From Gnetum montanum (taxonomy: Eukaryota > Streptophyta > Gnetopsida > Gnetales > Gnetaceae): 49,769 bases of DNA. The stretch lies in contig MNCI01004118.1 of the NCBI GenBank assembly GCA_015680685.1, positions 138,110 to 187,878 of the forward strand. The letters are read 5' to 3'. Position 1 is the first letter of the stretch. Every line of letters starts with the position of its first letter. Below are positions 22,430-33,809 of this stretch, one piece after another. The translations under genes and the position numbers were made by a program. The notes below the pieces were generated by a model, which saw only the letters and a list, made by a program, of their open reading frames with translations, did not search any database and was not told the origin of the DNA.

Positions 22430-23196
22430 TGATGAGCTGCGATATTGCGTTCACCCCCGCGATATCGCGTATGTGATATCGCGGCCTGCCGCAATGTTTA
22501 TAAATAAGAGGCGGCTTTCCCTATTTTAGGCATCTAGAGTTAGACCCTTAGCCAAACTATAACAGTTTTACCATTCCAAAGTTAGAATAATTTCCATGTG
22601 CCCATAGTAGGAATCTTAAAGTGAACGGATCTTTATTTGAGCAAATTGTACCTGAGCACACATTTGTGTATGGTAATAAAGATGAACTTTCTGATAAACC
22701 TTGCAACATATGGACTAAGCTAAATAAGATTTAATTATTGTTAAATGTTTAAATGCTTTCCTAGATAATCAATCTCTCTCAACCCTTGACTCTCCTAGTT
22801 AAGTGCATTTAGTACGACCACTTTGAGCACGTGTGTAACGCTTGGTAACCCAGTAATGAGTAGCGTTTGGTAATCCCAACAGTGGGAACGGATACTGGTG
22901 CTAGGACAATTAGAACTTAGTTAGTGAATAGTTAATGAAAGTTAGTCACTTAGTTCTCTTCACCTTCCCCTATTAGCATAAGACATTAAAAAGATAAGAG
23001 ATATAAAAATCATATACCTCAAGCTTACTTGACCATACAACCGTAACAATACAAGTAAGTTTGGGAAGACCACGATTGATTAACCTTAAGTGTTCCATTA
23101 AGGTGCGTAAGCACTTAGTCCTTGGAGTTCGACTGGATCACGCGTGAGATGCTCGTATTCGTATGGTTGAGTGTAGGGGTACCTTGCCACTCATCA
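22430..23196 (+). repeat. 3' LTR of element B (767 bp)
   Basis: TGATGAG...CTCATCA, with TATAAATA at about 22499 and the U5 hairpin at 23020-23063. It is 45 bp shorter than its partner. About 14 bp of the palindrome array are missing (67 versus 81 bases from LTR start to GCAATG). A further 31-bp block is missing between two AGTG repeats near 22885. Confidence 0.92.
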
Positions 23197-23201
23197 GGTT
23201 C

Positions 23202-24130
23202 TATTGTCATAAAGCATATTTGGAAGGTTTGGAGTTTTATCAGTGATTTTTGGAACTTTAATAATATTAATGTTTTTACATCTATGCTTGATAAGATTTC
23301 TCTTGGTTGCTTCCCATTAATAATGAACAATGGATTATTAAGCATTCACGCCTTTGTAGTACATGGTGTAAAGTTAGCATTTCCTCCCTTTCATATCTTC
23401 ATATCATAGTCATTGGATTACTTAGTTTGAGTTTCAAAGTCTCTATAGCATTAATGTTTCTAAAAAGTCTACATTTTTTGATCTTTTGGATAGTTTGGAC
23501 AAAAGTGTAACTATTCAAGATTCTCATAACGGCTTTCTTGATTTTTCTTGGATTAATGACCATCATGTTTTCCATATCAATTCAAGATTGTGTATATTCT
23601 TATTAGTTATAACACTAATATTTGGATAAGATTCAATTATCTTTGAAGGTCATAATGTGTTGTTATAGAAGCAACGAATTCAGAAGATATGACATGTCAC
23701 TACTCCTCCAAAAATTAGATATTTTCTATGGTATTTGATTCATCAAGGTTTGCCTATTAGTATTTGACATTTTCATTTGGGTGTTCGTGATTCAAGATGT
23801 TCTGTTTGCAACATGAAAGCTATATTTATATATTGTTTTTGCACATGTCCCCTTATAGCTCTTGGACTTGGTGTAACAAGTATTGATATGGTTTTCAACC
23901 AAGATTAGATGAAGTTTTATCTAGTGACACTCTTCAACTTCTAGGATTTCTACTTCATACTTAGCACTACTTTCATCCTCTTATTCTTCATACGATCTAG
24001 AAGTTTTTATGTAATGTGGTTTTTCGCAGAGATTCTCCATCTAATGTTTCTTCCATTGTTAGTTTAAGGTAACATCATTCAACAATAGATGCTTCAACTA
24101 AATTCCTAAATGTCTCTCTTTAGTTTTCTT
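23202..24130 (+). mobile_element. L1-type LINE fragment (RT zinc-binding region)
   Basis: At about 23700-23850 one plus frame reads PPKIRYFLWYLIHQGLP, then a stop, then CSVCNMKAIF, and later a CTCP. This is the reverse-transcriptase zinc-binding (zf-RVT) domain that follows RT in plant L1 LINEs: K(I/V)R.FLW..IH..LP..., then CxxC and a later C. Stops and frameshifts make it a relic. Upstream sequence (23220-23500) is open in pieces but not assignable. Element B inserted at its left edge (target GGTTC). The limits are approximate. Confidence 0.5.
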
Positions 24131-24689
24131 TTTTATTAACAAGATGCCTTTAAGAGGAAGTGAAAATCCATTTCGGTACTTCTAAACAAGGGCAAGATTT
24201 AATCCTTTTCCTACCCCAAAGAGGAGGTTTTTAAGATTGGTTGTAAGGATGAAAATTTGAAAAGGCATCCCCAAAACCATTGGGTCTTTCCTTTTTGTTG
24301 TTTTGGAGTTTCTCCTTTGCTTTTCTACTTTTGTACTTTGAATTTTTATTTTTATTATGTTTATTTTTTGGGGTCTGTCATATGCTTTAAAGAAATTGGC
24401 AAAGCAAACCAAAGTTCTTTTATTTTTCCTTTTTTGCACAATCAATAAAATATTTCAATGTGATGAGGCCATCAAGAATAAATTGGTGACATCTAAATCT
24501 AAATTGTGAAATTGCTCGACACTTATTTTTGTCTGTATATTTACTAATTTTTATAGAAGAATATTTCCCAAACTTTAGCAAAAATATAATTAACCCATGA
24601 GCATGATTCCATAAATACCAACATATAATATAATTAGAACCCAAAAATAATTATAATACAGGTAAACCCTAGTTAAAGCTTTATAACTC
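24131..24689. other. Degraded spacer between LINE and SINE copies
   Basis: T-rich sequence that may be the 3' untranslated part of the LINE (it contains a 'gttttggagtttctcctttgc' stretch). No gene is supported; short frames at 24182-24445 (minus) and 24257-24448 (plus) overlap each other and show no motif. Confidence 0.35.
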
Positions 24690-24760
24690 AATATTCAACC
24701 CATGACTTGGAGTTAACAAATCAAAAGTAATGTTAAGTTATAAAGTTCTAATTAGACTAT
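24690..24760 (-). repeat. Possible tRNA-like SINE copy 3 (degraded)
   Basis: The minus strand carries AACTCCAAGTCATGGGTTGAA, corresponding to the B-box half of copies 1 and 2. Adjacent sequence (ACTCAATATTCAAC on plus) also parallels the flank of copy 2. The A box is not recognisable. Confidence 0.35.
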
Positions 24761-24967
24761 ATCTTGAAATGTATCTACACTACAATTATTTCAAACTTCC
24801 AATACCTCTCTAATTACTAATCTAACACCTCATTCATTGTTACGTGACAAACACCTTCAACAAAATAAGGGCGCATACGCAAGGTCACTTGGGAAAGAAA
24901 AGTAAACAGGTAAATTAAAAAGAGAATGAAAAAACCCTTATGCCCTTGGGCACCCTGGTCGTCGCTT

Positions 24968-24985
24968 AAACCCTAACCCTATATT
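24968..24985 (+). promoter_or_regulatory. Telo-box and TATA-like element of RPL35
   Basis: AAACCCTAA (24968-24976, extended to AAACCCTAACCCT) is the telo-box common in promoters of plant ribosomal protein genes. It overlaps a TATATT at about 24980-24985, roughly 100 bases before the start codon. The spacing and the intact gene downstream support a functional promoter. The transcription start is not determined. Confidence 0.65.
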
Positions 24986-25083
24986 GTGGGAGTGTGCGTG
25001 GCTGAGAGTCTTTGGCAATCGTCATTCGTCAGGGATTAGGCAGAGGTTTTGGGTAGCAGAACGAGCGAGCGATCGTTGCAGCA

Positions 25084-26994
25084 ATGGGTAACCTATTTGT
25101 GGTGTTTCATTTCGGATTCTTTTTACGTTTTGCGAAAACCACCCTCTGATCCGATTCATTGTTTGTTGTTGTGCAGCAAGAATTAAGGTTCATGAACTGC
25201 GGGCAAAGTCTAAAACAGATCTGCTGAACCAGCTCAAAGAATTGAAGGCTGAGCTTGCCCTCTTGAGGGTTGCAAAAGTCACCGGCGGAGCGCCCAACAA
25301 ACTTTCCAAGATGTAGATTTACTGTCATTCATACTATTTCTCCATGATTTCTGTTGTTTTTTTATTCTTTTCAAGTTTTGGTTCATTCGTGTAACTGTAT
25401 TTCTCGGATTTGATGTTGCAGCAAGGTAGTGAGGAAATCGATTGCGCAGGTGTTGACTGTGATATCGCAAACGCAGAAGTCGGCTCTTAGGGAGGCCTAC
25501 AAGAAGAAGAAATATCTGCCCCTTGATCTGCGCCCTAAAAAAACCCGTGCCATACGCAGGCGTCTTTCAAAGCACCAGGTATCTACTGATCGAATGTTTG
25601 GTTTGTTATTCTGCATAATAGAATGCTGTGAGATATACATCAAAATTCCGTTTTGTTCTGCACCGAATTGAAATTTTATGCCCGAGTGTTGAATGCTAAA
25701 CATACCAGCCCCTCAGAATTTGGTTTAGTCAGTATGTTCTCTTGTGTTAATGATGCATGATCATGTTCCTTTCCTTTGTCGATGTCTAAGATCCTAAAAG
25801 AGCTATTGGATGTGCTCCAAATCCAAATTTTTATGATTAAGAAATGTTTTAGTTTTTCTGTGACACGAGTTACTTTTTATACTGTAGAATTATTTTGGTC
25901 ACGAACCCTTGGTGGGTCAGATTTGCGTTCCACGATTTAGTTAGTTCTCCATTAAGTAGATGTGAGAAGACGCGAGATTGCTTATCTGATGTTGTAAGAA
26001 AAATTTTGTGATTGCTGAATCAAACGAAGCAATACAAAATTGAAAAAAATGTTTAATGAGTTTTTGTAAATACGAATTACATTGCAATTGCATGTTTTTC
26101 ATATAACTGTATTTTTCCTACCAGGATTTGCGTTGAGATTGTCTCTGACATGTTTAACAACAACGATCTTTCTGAGAACCAACAATGATATTGTCCAGAA
26201 GAACTTTTAAAGAATAATAGAATGTATTGCCCATGTATGAAAGTAGACCCAGTTGCTGGGACATGGCTTAATAGTAATGGTTTGAGTTTTAGGTTAAAAA
26301 CATTAGGTTTTGTGTCGCCCTCATATTTCCCTGGACATGGTAGAGATGCATGTGCTGGTTGTTGGCAGATAGACAGTTGATTGCCATAAGAACTATCGAG
26401 AACTTCCTTAGCTGCCCAAATGGTCCTGTAGTTCCCTAATGGGTGTTTTTCTGGTTATGTTATTTTTTTGTTTTCTCCTGATGTGGAAATATCTTGCCCT
26501 GAAATTAGCATTTGTGTACACGATGAATTTTGAAACTTTGTTTTGGATTTTGGCAGATTGCATTTTTTGTTTTTATTTTCATTGAAATGTTTTTCCTCCA
26601 ACATTTCTTTCACTCTGAAAACGTTATAAAATTTTAGGATTTTGAAATTTTGAAACTGGTTTTCAATAGGTTTTAGCTATTTGGTTGTTCAATCTTTTTA
26701 GGACTGTCTTCCATGTTTCCTTTTCCTCTTTTTTTTTTGTTCTGTCAGATTTTGTAAAGTAGCTCGATAGTTTGTTTTCTCCGTTTGGACACACTGTAGG
26801 TTTCATCTTTGAATTTTCTATGTTTTTTTTTGTTTGCCGTAAGCTGGGTTTACATTTTTTTTCTTTGATAATGAGAATGTCTCTTTTTGATTAAACATTA
26901 TTCTGATGTTTCATTTCAGTTGTCTTTGAAGACTGAGAAACAGAAGAAGAAAGAGATGAACTTTCCAATGAGGAAGTATGCAGTAAAGGTATAG
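25084..26994 (+). CDS. RPL35: 60S ribosomal protein L35 (uL29), four exons, intact
   Basis: A component of the large cytosolic ribosomal subunit near the peptide exit tunnel. Coding exons are 25084-25087 (ATG G only), 25177-25312, 25422-25578 and 26920-26994. Introns are 25088-25176, 25313-25421 and 25579-26919, each GT...AG. Splicing gives 372 bases: 123 codons plus TAG, the usual plant length. The protein begins [14 protein letters not shown] and has a [20 protein letters not shown] segment (exons 2/3), a basic [17 protein letters not shown] helix (end of exon 3) and the conserved C-terminal [12 protein letters not shown]. There are no frameshifts, stops or missing splice sites. An intron directly after the start codon is common in plant ribosomal protein genes. 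The upstream telo-box suits growth-linked expression. It stands alone, with LINE relics on both sides, and is higher in GC than its surroundings. Confidence 0.97.
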
Positions 26995-28179
26995 AGCCAT
27001 TGCTTGTTAATGGGATATGGTTTTGTACTGGAGTCCATGAGGGTGCTGTTGGGCACAAGCAAGACTTTTGGATCACCGTTTTTTTACCCAAATTATTTTC
27101 ATATTGCAAATTGCAGCAATCCTAATTAATGGAAACTTATCCAGTTTTTTATGTTTTACATTTTTGCTATTTAGACTATTTTCACCATTTGGATACGACA
27201 GAAATAGATTTTCCAGGAAACTTCTGGTTGTTCTGAATGGATTATTATCTAATCTGCGAATGTCAAATGCTTGCAAAGTTGTTGCGAACTTACTAGACCT
27301 TATTGCACTTCTAAAAACTTTTGCTTTCAGCAATTCTCATCGCTAACTCACAGACCAGGCAGACTTTTTGTGATCATAAGCGTCATTGTATATAATTAAA
27401 TTTAAATGAGTGTACCGGCGTACGCATGAAATTACCGTTTAAGAAGCCCCTGGCCTTATACTGTCGTGTTTACCAAGTTTTGAGATGTCATTGAAGGAAA
27501 CACTGGAGTTTACAAGGCAGGGTCCAGTCGTCTCCCATATGAGACCTCATAAGAAACTCACCATTATGTACCTTCCAGCCAACAGTTTTTATAGTAGACA
27601 ATGAGAATGAGCATAATATGTAGTTATACAGTAGACTTATTGTCGTTATTTGAGTGGGAGTGAATTCACACTGCTGGAAGGGTACCGAGACGCAAATTGC
27701 AATCATCAGCAACGAGGGACCATTTTCAGAGACCCTTTGGATCTGCTATAAACGTTGATGTTTAATTGGCAAGGGAATATGACATATGTTTGAGTATTTG
27801 TATACAATTCTTTTGAGTCGAACTTGATACCATCTGTTTTATGTTGAGTATGATATGTTCGCCAATGTCATACGTGACCTTTGATCAGAATTTCGATAGT
27901 AATGATCAGGGCAATTTGGCGAGGTGTGTTTAATTTTAAGGGGAGTACTGTAATCAGACGTACCTAACGTGCCCTAGATTTATCATTTATGATATTTTAA
28001 TGTACTTAGGGACATTTTTTTTAAAGAAAGTTACAAACGCCAAATTCGGCACCTGGCCCAACAAAAGCAAACTCCAATGGACAGTACAAAAATTTCGGTC
28101 AAAGGAAGTATCACGCGGTAAAATTGCGGTCAAAGGTAGTGTTACCTTGATTTATTGTGACCAAGCAAATAGCACCATC
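26995..28179. other. 3' flank of RPL35
   Basis: It should include the 3' untranslated region, but I see no canonical AATAAA close to the stop. Frames at 27068-27346 (plus) and 27073-27333 (minus) overlap on opposite strands and show no motif. Composition is more mixed than the retroelement regions. No second gene is supported. Confidence 0.45.
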
Positions 28180-28736
28180 ATCATCATTTTAGCCTTGTCT
28201 AAAATAGGGTTGTGGCATCATTCTACCTTTCAATAAAATTGGATTGGTTGGTAGATGAGTTCTTTTTTGCTTGATCTTTATGAAGAGTTAGATCTTGGTT
28301 TATTTGTAGTTTCTTTAAATAATTTTCAATTGTTTTTTTCTGTATTGTTTATGGTATTCATTTTTGATTGCTTTCTTGAAAGAGTGATGCAGCAACTTTT
28401 GCTTATAAGTTCATTGTTTAATATTTTTTGCATATGTTCAAACTATGCAAGTCACTAGTCTTGTAGCTTATCTAAAATAGAAGACATTTCAAGTCTTCTT
28501 TGCAGATGGCCAAACCATCTAAGCTACCATTTTTGTAGTTTATCAAAAATCATCTAAGCTACCATTTTTTTCTAATGTTTGTATTATGTAGTTTATCTCT
28601 TCTAGTAACATTCAACATTTATAGAAACATTCATCTTTTTACCACTTTGATTTATTATTCATGTCTCTTTTGTGTTTTGTAAAATTTTTTCTTTAATTTT
28701 GTTGGTATTCTTTTATCACATAAGACAATAGTATGT

Positions 28737-28786
28737 CTCTATTTTGATCATCTTGCTTCAACTCTATTTTGATCATCTTGCTTTAA
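28737..28786. repeat. 25-bp tandem duplication
   Basis: CTCTATTTTGATCATCTTGC plus five bases is repeated twice in tandem (28737-28761, 28762-28786) with one mismatch, inside the LINE. Confidence 0.8.
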
Positions 28787-29182
28787 CTCTATTTTTGATA
28801 TCTTTATTAATTTCAACATTTGATTGAAGGATTAATCTTAGGTATTGAAGTTGTTTGCAATGAGGGACTAGGCATTTCTATTTTACCATTCATGCTGTCA
28901 TTAAAATTGCATTACATATATTGTTTTATGCTAATTTTTAAGTATTTTTATTTTAGAGCATGTATCCACTTCATTTTAGCAGCAATAATTTCTTGATATA
29001 TCAACCAACACAACATAATAGCCCACACCAAGAGATTTTATCTTGTATTTCCCCATAATAATAGCAAATAAGTGTAGGCTATGTGTAAACCCTTGATATA
29101 GGCCTACTATGTTTGGAAAATTAAATATTATTCTACAAATTGTTCTAATTTTAGGAGTAGCTCCTTCATACATGTTTTAGAT

Positions 29183-29264
29183 CACTTCAATATATTTATC
29201 AACATGTTTTTTTTTCCACAAGGCACTTCAATATATTTATCAACATGTTTTTTTTTCCACAAGG
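29183..29264. repeat. 41-bp tandem duplication
   Basis: The segment starting CACTTCAATATATTTATC is present twice in tandem (29183-29223, 29224-29264), seemingly identical, each ending in a T-run and CCACAAGG. Confidence 0.85.
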
Positions 29265-30346
29265 CATACCAAAAAGGAAAACCATAAACCAATTCACGAG
29301 TCATGGGTCTTTCATCCATGTACATTCCATGCTTATGTGTGTCCTTGGGTCCCACCTTGTTGGTAGGTAGGGGTGGGACCTAGAGACACATGTTTATATA
29401 ATACAAAAAATATTTTGTGTTAACCAACTTGTATAGAATAGTGGTACACAATTGCTATATTAAGTGCAAGGTTGAGTGTACAATTCCTTAATTTACAAAT
29501 TTTATATTTATTATCACATATACTTAGAATTTTTTTAAGCTAGAGTACTTCGTATGGGTATGTATGTATGCCATGCATACTTTCATTTGCCATGCATCTA
29601 CCACATAAAAGATGTGGATCGATTTATGGTTTGCTTGCCAAAAAAGATTTTTGGTCATTTTGTCATGCTTTTCCCAAATCAATGATAATTATATGTAGAT
29701 TTTTTCTATGTTTTATGAATTTCTCCATCAATTGTATAAAAAAAAAACCTTTATAGTAGATCTCCTTGACATACATCCAAATTGATTTTTTGAGATTATT
29801 GATTCAAATTTGAGACACTGCTTTATAACTCTCTCCTAAAGCTTCAGAGTATGGCTCATTAGCTTGATCCCTCTAAAGTTTGCACAATTTTGTATATCTT
29901 ATTTTAATAAATGGGAACAACAAAAGTTTTTCTCCAATTGTTAGACATTTCTCTAGTCTTCCAAATTTTGTTAAATAATTGTGTTGGCCAAAAAATTGTT
30001 ATCTCCCAATGCTTTCTAAGCTCCTATAAGAATATTATCTAGTTCAACAGCTTTTCCATTTTTCATCTTTGATAAGGCTATACAACTTTGAAGATGCAGT
30101 GCTCATTGGTAAATGTTTGATATACAAAGATATTTTTACTTTTTTTCATATCATAAAATACAAGACTACATTTTGCAGAGCAAAGTGTGAGAAAATGATG
30201 AGAGAAATATCCTAATTAGTAACTTATTCACTTCATCATTTGGACAAAAATGATCTTGTTAGAGTAGGCTTGTGGGTACAACTGGGTGATATCTTAGTGG
30301 GCAAATTGAAAACCTACTCCCCAAAGGATTTCTCCAGTTTTCTAGA

Positions 30347-30488
30347 GTCAAGATTATTACAAGATTGTTTTTGTACTTCTCCTATAAAAGAAACTTGTCT
30401 AAGAGCAAATAGAAAAGGTCAAGATTATTACAAGATTGTTTTTGTACTTCTCCTGTAAAAGAAACTTGTCTAAGAGCAAATAGAAAAG
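30347..30488. repeat. 71-bp tandem duplication
   Basis: GTCAAGATTATTACAAGATT and the following 51 bases occur twice back to back (30347-30417, 30418-30488) with one visible mismatch (CTATAAAAG/CTGTAAAAG), followed by a third GTCAAG start. Near identity suggests a recent duplication. It creates most of a 72-codon chance frame at 30240-30458. Confidence 0.88.
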
Positions 30489-30784
30489 GTCAAGTTATTG
30501 ATGTGAATTGGTCCAAGCTCTAAGCATTTTACGAAGATGATTTGAAGAAAGGTCATCAAGATAATAATATAGAAGATATTTACAATGAAGCAAAGGATGT
30601 TTTGAAAAAAGTGTATAAATGAAATAATTTCAATTTACCTAGTCCATGCATATCTTTTAGAAAAACATAAAATTCAAGTAGATAAAGTAGGTGAGAGCTA
30701 CAACAATAAGGGGATTATTTCCATTGTATTATCTAGACAAGATATGCCTAAAGAGTGGAATTTTTTCTAGGGTAGAGTATCCTT

Positions 30785-31260
30785 CATCATTATCATAATC
30801 TTAGCCTTGTCCTAACAAAATATGGTTAGCTACATAAGTTTCCTTTTTTTTTCCCCATTTATTAGTATCAAGAGCTAGATCTTTGTTTAGTGCTAGTTTC
30901 TTCAAATTATCTTAAATTATTTTTTTCTATGTTTTTTTTTGGTTTTCTTGGAATAATGATGTAGCAAGGCTCATTGTCTTATCTTCTTTGCATTTGTCCA
31001 AACCATCTAAGTTGTTATTTTTATATCTTATTTGAAATAGAAGTCACTCAAAGTTTTCCTCTAATATCTATATTATATAATTTACCTTTTGTGAGAATAT
31101 TCAACATCCGTTTAAGCATTCATACTTTGCCACATTAATTTGTTATTCATGTATTTTCTTTATTGCCCAACATTCAGCACTATTTATGTTGCTATGAAAA
31201 TTGCATTCCATATATTTTGTTCTAGAACATGTCTCTACTTCTTGCTATATTTGCAATAAT
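30785..31260 (-). mobile_element. RTE-type LINE 3' end, third copy
   Basis: The minus strand reads LRWFGQMQRR near 31000, and the flanking 'catcttagccttgtcct' 3' terminus matches the copies at 8860 and 28180. The homologous stretch extends up to about 31250, towards the RT palm region. Heavily decayed. Confidence 0.6.
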
Positions 31261-31673
31261 CAATAAACTGTTTTGGCAGAAAAGGTTACTTTGCTAGTTA
31301 TCAAGAAAGATGAGACTAGGGATAGTGTCATTGGGCTTGGCAAGTTAGGAAGAGCAAATAGTATGTAAATTTGCATAAGGCCAATGTTTATCCTTGGGCA
31401 TTTTGGATGGGTGGTATTAGGGGGATTTGTGTAGGGCAAGGGAGAGGTGTGCAACAGGATAAAATTGACACGGCTAGGGATAGCAGTGGTGGGCCTGTAG
31501 GGGTGAGAATGTAGGAGGGACTCTTGGTAAGTAGTGGAGGAATGGTTTGGTAGCTCCGCACTAGTTTTGTTGAGTGACCTATGGTAAGAGACGTCGAAAC
31601 ATTTGTCATTGGTTGAGTATTCACGGTAGGTAATGTTGTCATTACCTATAACATTCATAGTAGTGTTGTTCAT
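31260..31673 (-). other. Unassigned 137-codon open frame
   Basis: A minus-strand frame, Ser/Thr/Pro/Asn-rich, locally more GC-rich than its neighbours, overlapped by a second open frame at 31388-31642. I recognise no domain. It abuts the LINE 3' copy and may belong to an unidentified retroelement or be chance. Confidence 0.25.
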
Positions 31674-32897
31674 CGCATTGAAGAGGGCTATGAGAAGTCA
31701 GTTGCATAAATGCGTTGGGGATAATTGTACTTTACAAGTCATTGTACCGCTAGATTTAAAAGGTTGAAAAAGGCTTCGATATGATCCTAAAGTTAAAAGG
31801 CTTTGCTCCAGCAACAAATATTTGAATCTTCTGGTTTGTCCAAAGTAGATATTCATACCTTCTTTCTCTACTTTGTTTTTCACTTGACATCACACTGCTT
31901 TTCTTTTTCCTCATAGCAAGAGTTCTTTGGTGACACATTGAATTGTAACAATCCTTATCGATGTGATTGAGAATTGCAATAAAATTTTTCCTTTCAAATG
32001 TTGAAATTTACATCAAAATGAAAGCCAATTCTTCAAAAATCATTCTTCTTTTTTTGATATTGACCATCCAATAGAAATTGATCTTTGAGTTGAGCTTTTA
32101 CTAGTTTTTAAACTTTGCTTTTACCTATTCTTTTTTTGCTCAATGGTTGGAGAATTAAATTGCTTATACTACAAGCATGAAAAGCTTTGAATTTTTATTC
32201 AACATGTGATGTGATTCTTCTCTTATCTAAAATCTTTGCCAAAAGCTCTATGTTATAGCCAACCCTAAAAATGAAGATATGGACAAAGAAAATATTGATA
32301 CAAACAAAATAATCGCAGCTCAACCAAGTAACACTAATGTTGTAACATCATATTCCAAGGTTTTAATAAATTCATTATTATTGTATTAGAAGGCACAAGT
32401 AGTGGAAGATTTGATTATATTTTGTCAAGAAGTTGATTTGTTGCCTACATTTGAACCTATTTTGTATAACAAGTGCAATGATCTGATAAAAATGAAAAAA
32501 AGACAATTTTTGAATTGATGGCTATATGTATGTTTTTTATATATGCAAAACAAAAAGAAGATTAAGGCATAAGACATGGATGATAAGATTATATCTATCT
32601 TTGAGACAAATTTTTTTCTTTGTGTACTATTGGTGTTGGAAGCTACTAAAGATTTTTAACTTCAAATTTAGAAATATGTGCAACAATTAGAGTGGATTGG
32701 TATAATTTTTATAGGAACATTTGCTCTGATTCATTACTATTAAATCCTTCAAAAAGTCGAGAACCATTCAACATTGTGGAGGTTGATGAATAAAAATTTG
32801 AAAAAGAAAATATGGCGAAGGTAAGAAAGTTAAAGATTAATGGATATTTAGGGGCATTGAAAGAGGTTTAGATATGTTTATGTTGAAGGTTCTTGAT
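31674..32897. other. Degraded spacer
   Basis: No supported gene. Short overlapping minus frames at 31698-31938 have no motif. The remainder is AT-rich with many stops. Confidence 0.45.
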
Positions 32898-33711
32898 TGA
32901 TGAATCGTATTTTGCATAGGCCTTGATATTGAAGCACAAGTTGCATTATCGAATATCAGATATCACATGTTGCTTTTTTGCCTATAACTATGTGTGCTCT
33001 TGTCATGTATTGGGCATCTTTTGGTCATTTTGTAGCTAGACTATTGTAGCTTTATTCCATAGTCTTAGAGAATAGTCAGTGAGTGCCCACAGTGTGGATT
33101 TGAGTTAGTTATACAGTGTCTTATTCAAGTGGCAATGTACTTGGACACATTCCATGAACGACAATAAGATCGAGATTGATTCTTATTCATTGCACGACTT
33201 TGACTTAGATTAAATTTACTTTTAATGTAATTTATATTCCATGTACTTAGTCAATATTTAGATTTCCATGCATGTTAATGAATTGGCAGAATGAGCGCGA
33301 CTAGTTTCAAGCGTAAACATGTATTTGCTTGGTAATCCTAGTAGCATGCCACTTGGTAATTCCAGTAGTTAATACGTGGGTCTAGGGCATGTACGACAAG
33401 TTGGGAATAGACACTCATTACCATACGCTAGTTTAGACTTTATATTCTATTGTAATTAGTTTAAATAATTGATTTCTTTATTATTGTTAGGAGTAGCATA
33501 AGGCCAAAACAACATCAATCATCATATGCCTCACTTTGGACTAAACCATATGTGACAAAGCTACCACTAGTCCAAGTGGGAAGATAGCAAACTGTGAGCA
33601 AGGCATAACAATCTAGATCCACAACTAGTCCCATCCATGGAATTCAACTAAATCATGTATGAACACTTATGATTCATATAGTTGAGCATAGGGGGTACCT
33701 GTTGCTCATCA
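32898..33711 (+). repeat. Solo gypsy LTR E (814 bp) with target duplication
   Basis: TGATGAATCG...GCTCATCA flanked by TTGAT on both sides (32893-32897, 33712-33716), with no primer site or polypurine stop next to it. It is therefore a solo LTR left by recombination between the two LTRs of one insertion. Sequence and U5 hairpin (33532-33579, CACTTTGGACTA stem) place it with LTR C. Confidence 0.85.
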
Positions 33712-33809
33712 TTGATCAAGCAAAAGAAATACTAATTAATGTTATTTTCAATCATATTGAACTTAGAACCACAACTTATTCATACATGTGAAAGGTGTAT
33801 AATATTAAT

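Larger units (their letters stand above)
16126..23196 (+). mobile_element. Complete gypsy element B (non-autonomous, gag-protease only)
   Basis: A full insertion of 7071 bp: 5' LTR, tRNA-Asp primer site, gag, protease, long tail, GGGGG polypurine stop (22423-22427) and 3' LTR. It is flanked by the 5-bp duplication GGTTC at 16121-16125 and 23197-23201. There is no reverse transcriptase, RNase H or integrase, so any past mobility needed a helper. Gag and protease contain several stops and frameshifts, so it is now inactive. Element A has the same organisation. Confidence 0.93.
28180..30180 (-). mobile_element. RTE-type LINE, RT domain to 3' end (decayed)
   Basis: Antisense reading gives a consistent order of RT motifs. 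Near 30060 is KMKNGKAVELDN (the K..GKA.G.D motif). Near 29850-29890 is NCANFRGIKLMSHTLKL, the NYRGIKL(M/L)SH motif with one stop nearby. At 28976-29173 an open frame contains GLYQGFTHSLHLFA, the G(L/V)HQGSALSP.LF motif. Near 28510 is LRWFGHLQRRL, the C-terminal motif. The FADD catalytic box corresponds to the degenerate YYVVLVDI in the 28976-29173 frame, so the active aspartates are lost. The low-coordinate end carries short ATC repeats (about 28173). Stops and indels abound. This is the clearest LINE here. Confidence 0.8.

Noticed and set aside
25429-25671. 80-codon frame as a separate protein
   Set aside because: It is exon 3 of RPL35 read through the donor site at 25579 into intron 3.
27068-27346. 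A second gene downstream of RPL35
   Set aside because: Frames overlap on opposite strands without motif or plausible splice structure; probably 3' flank.
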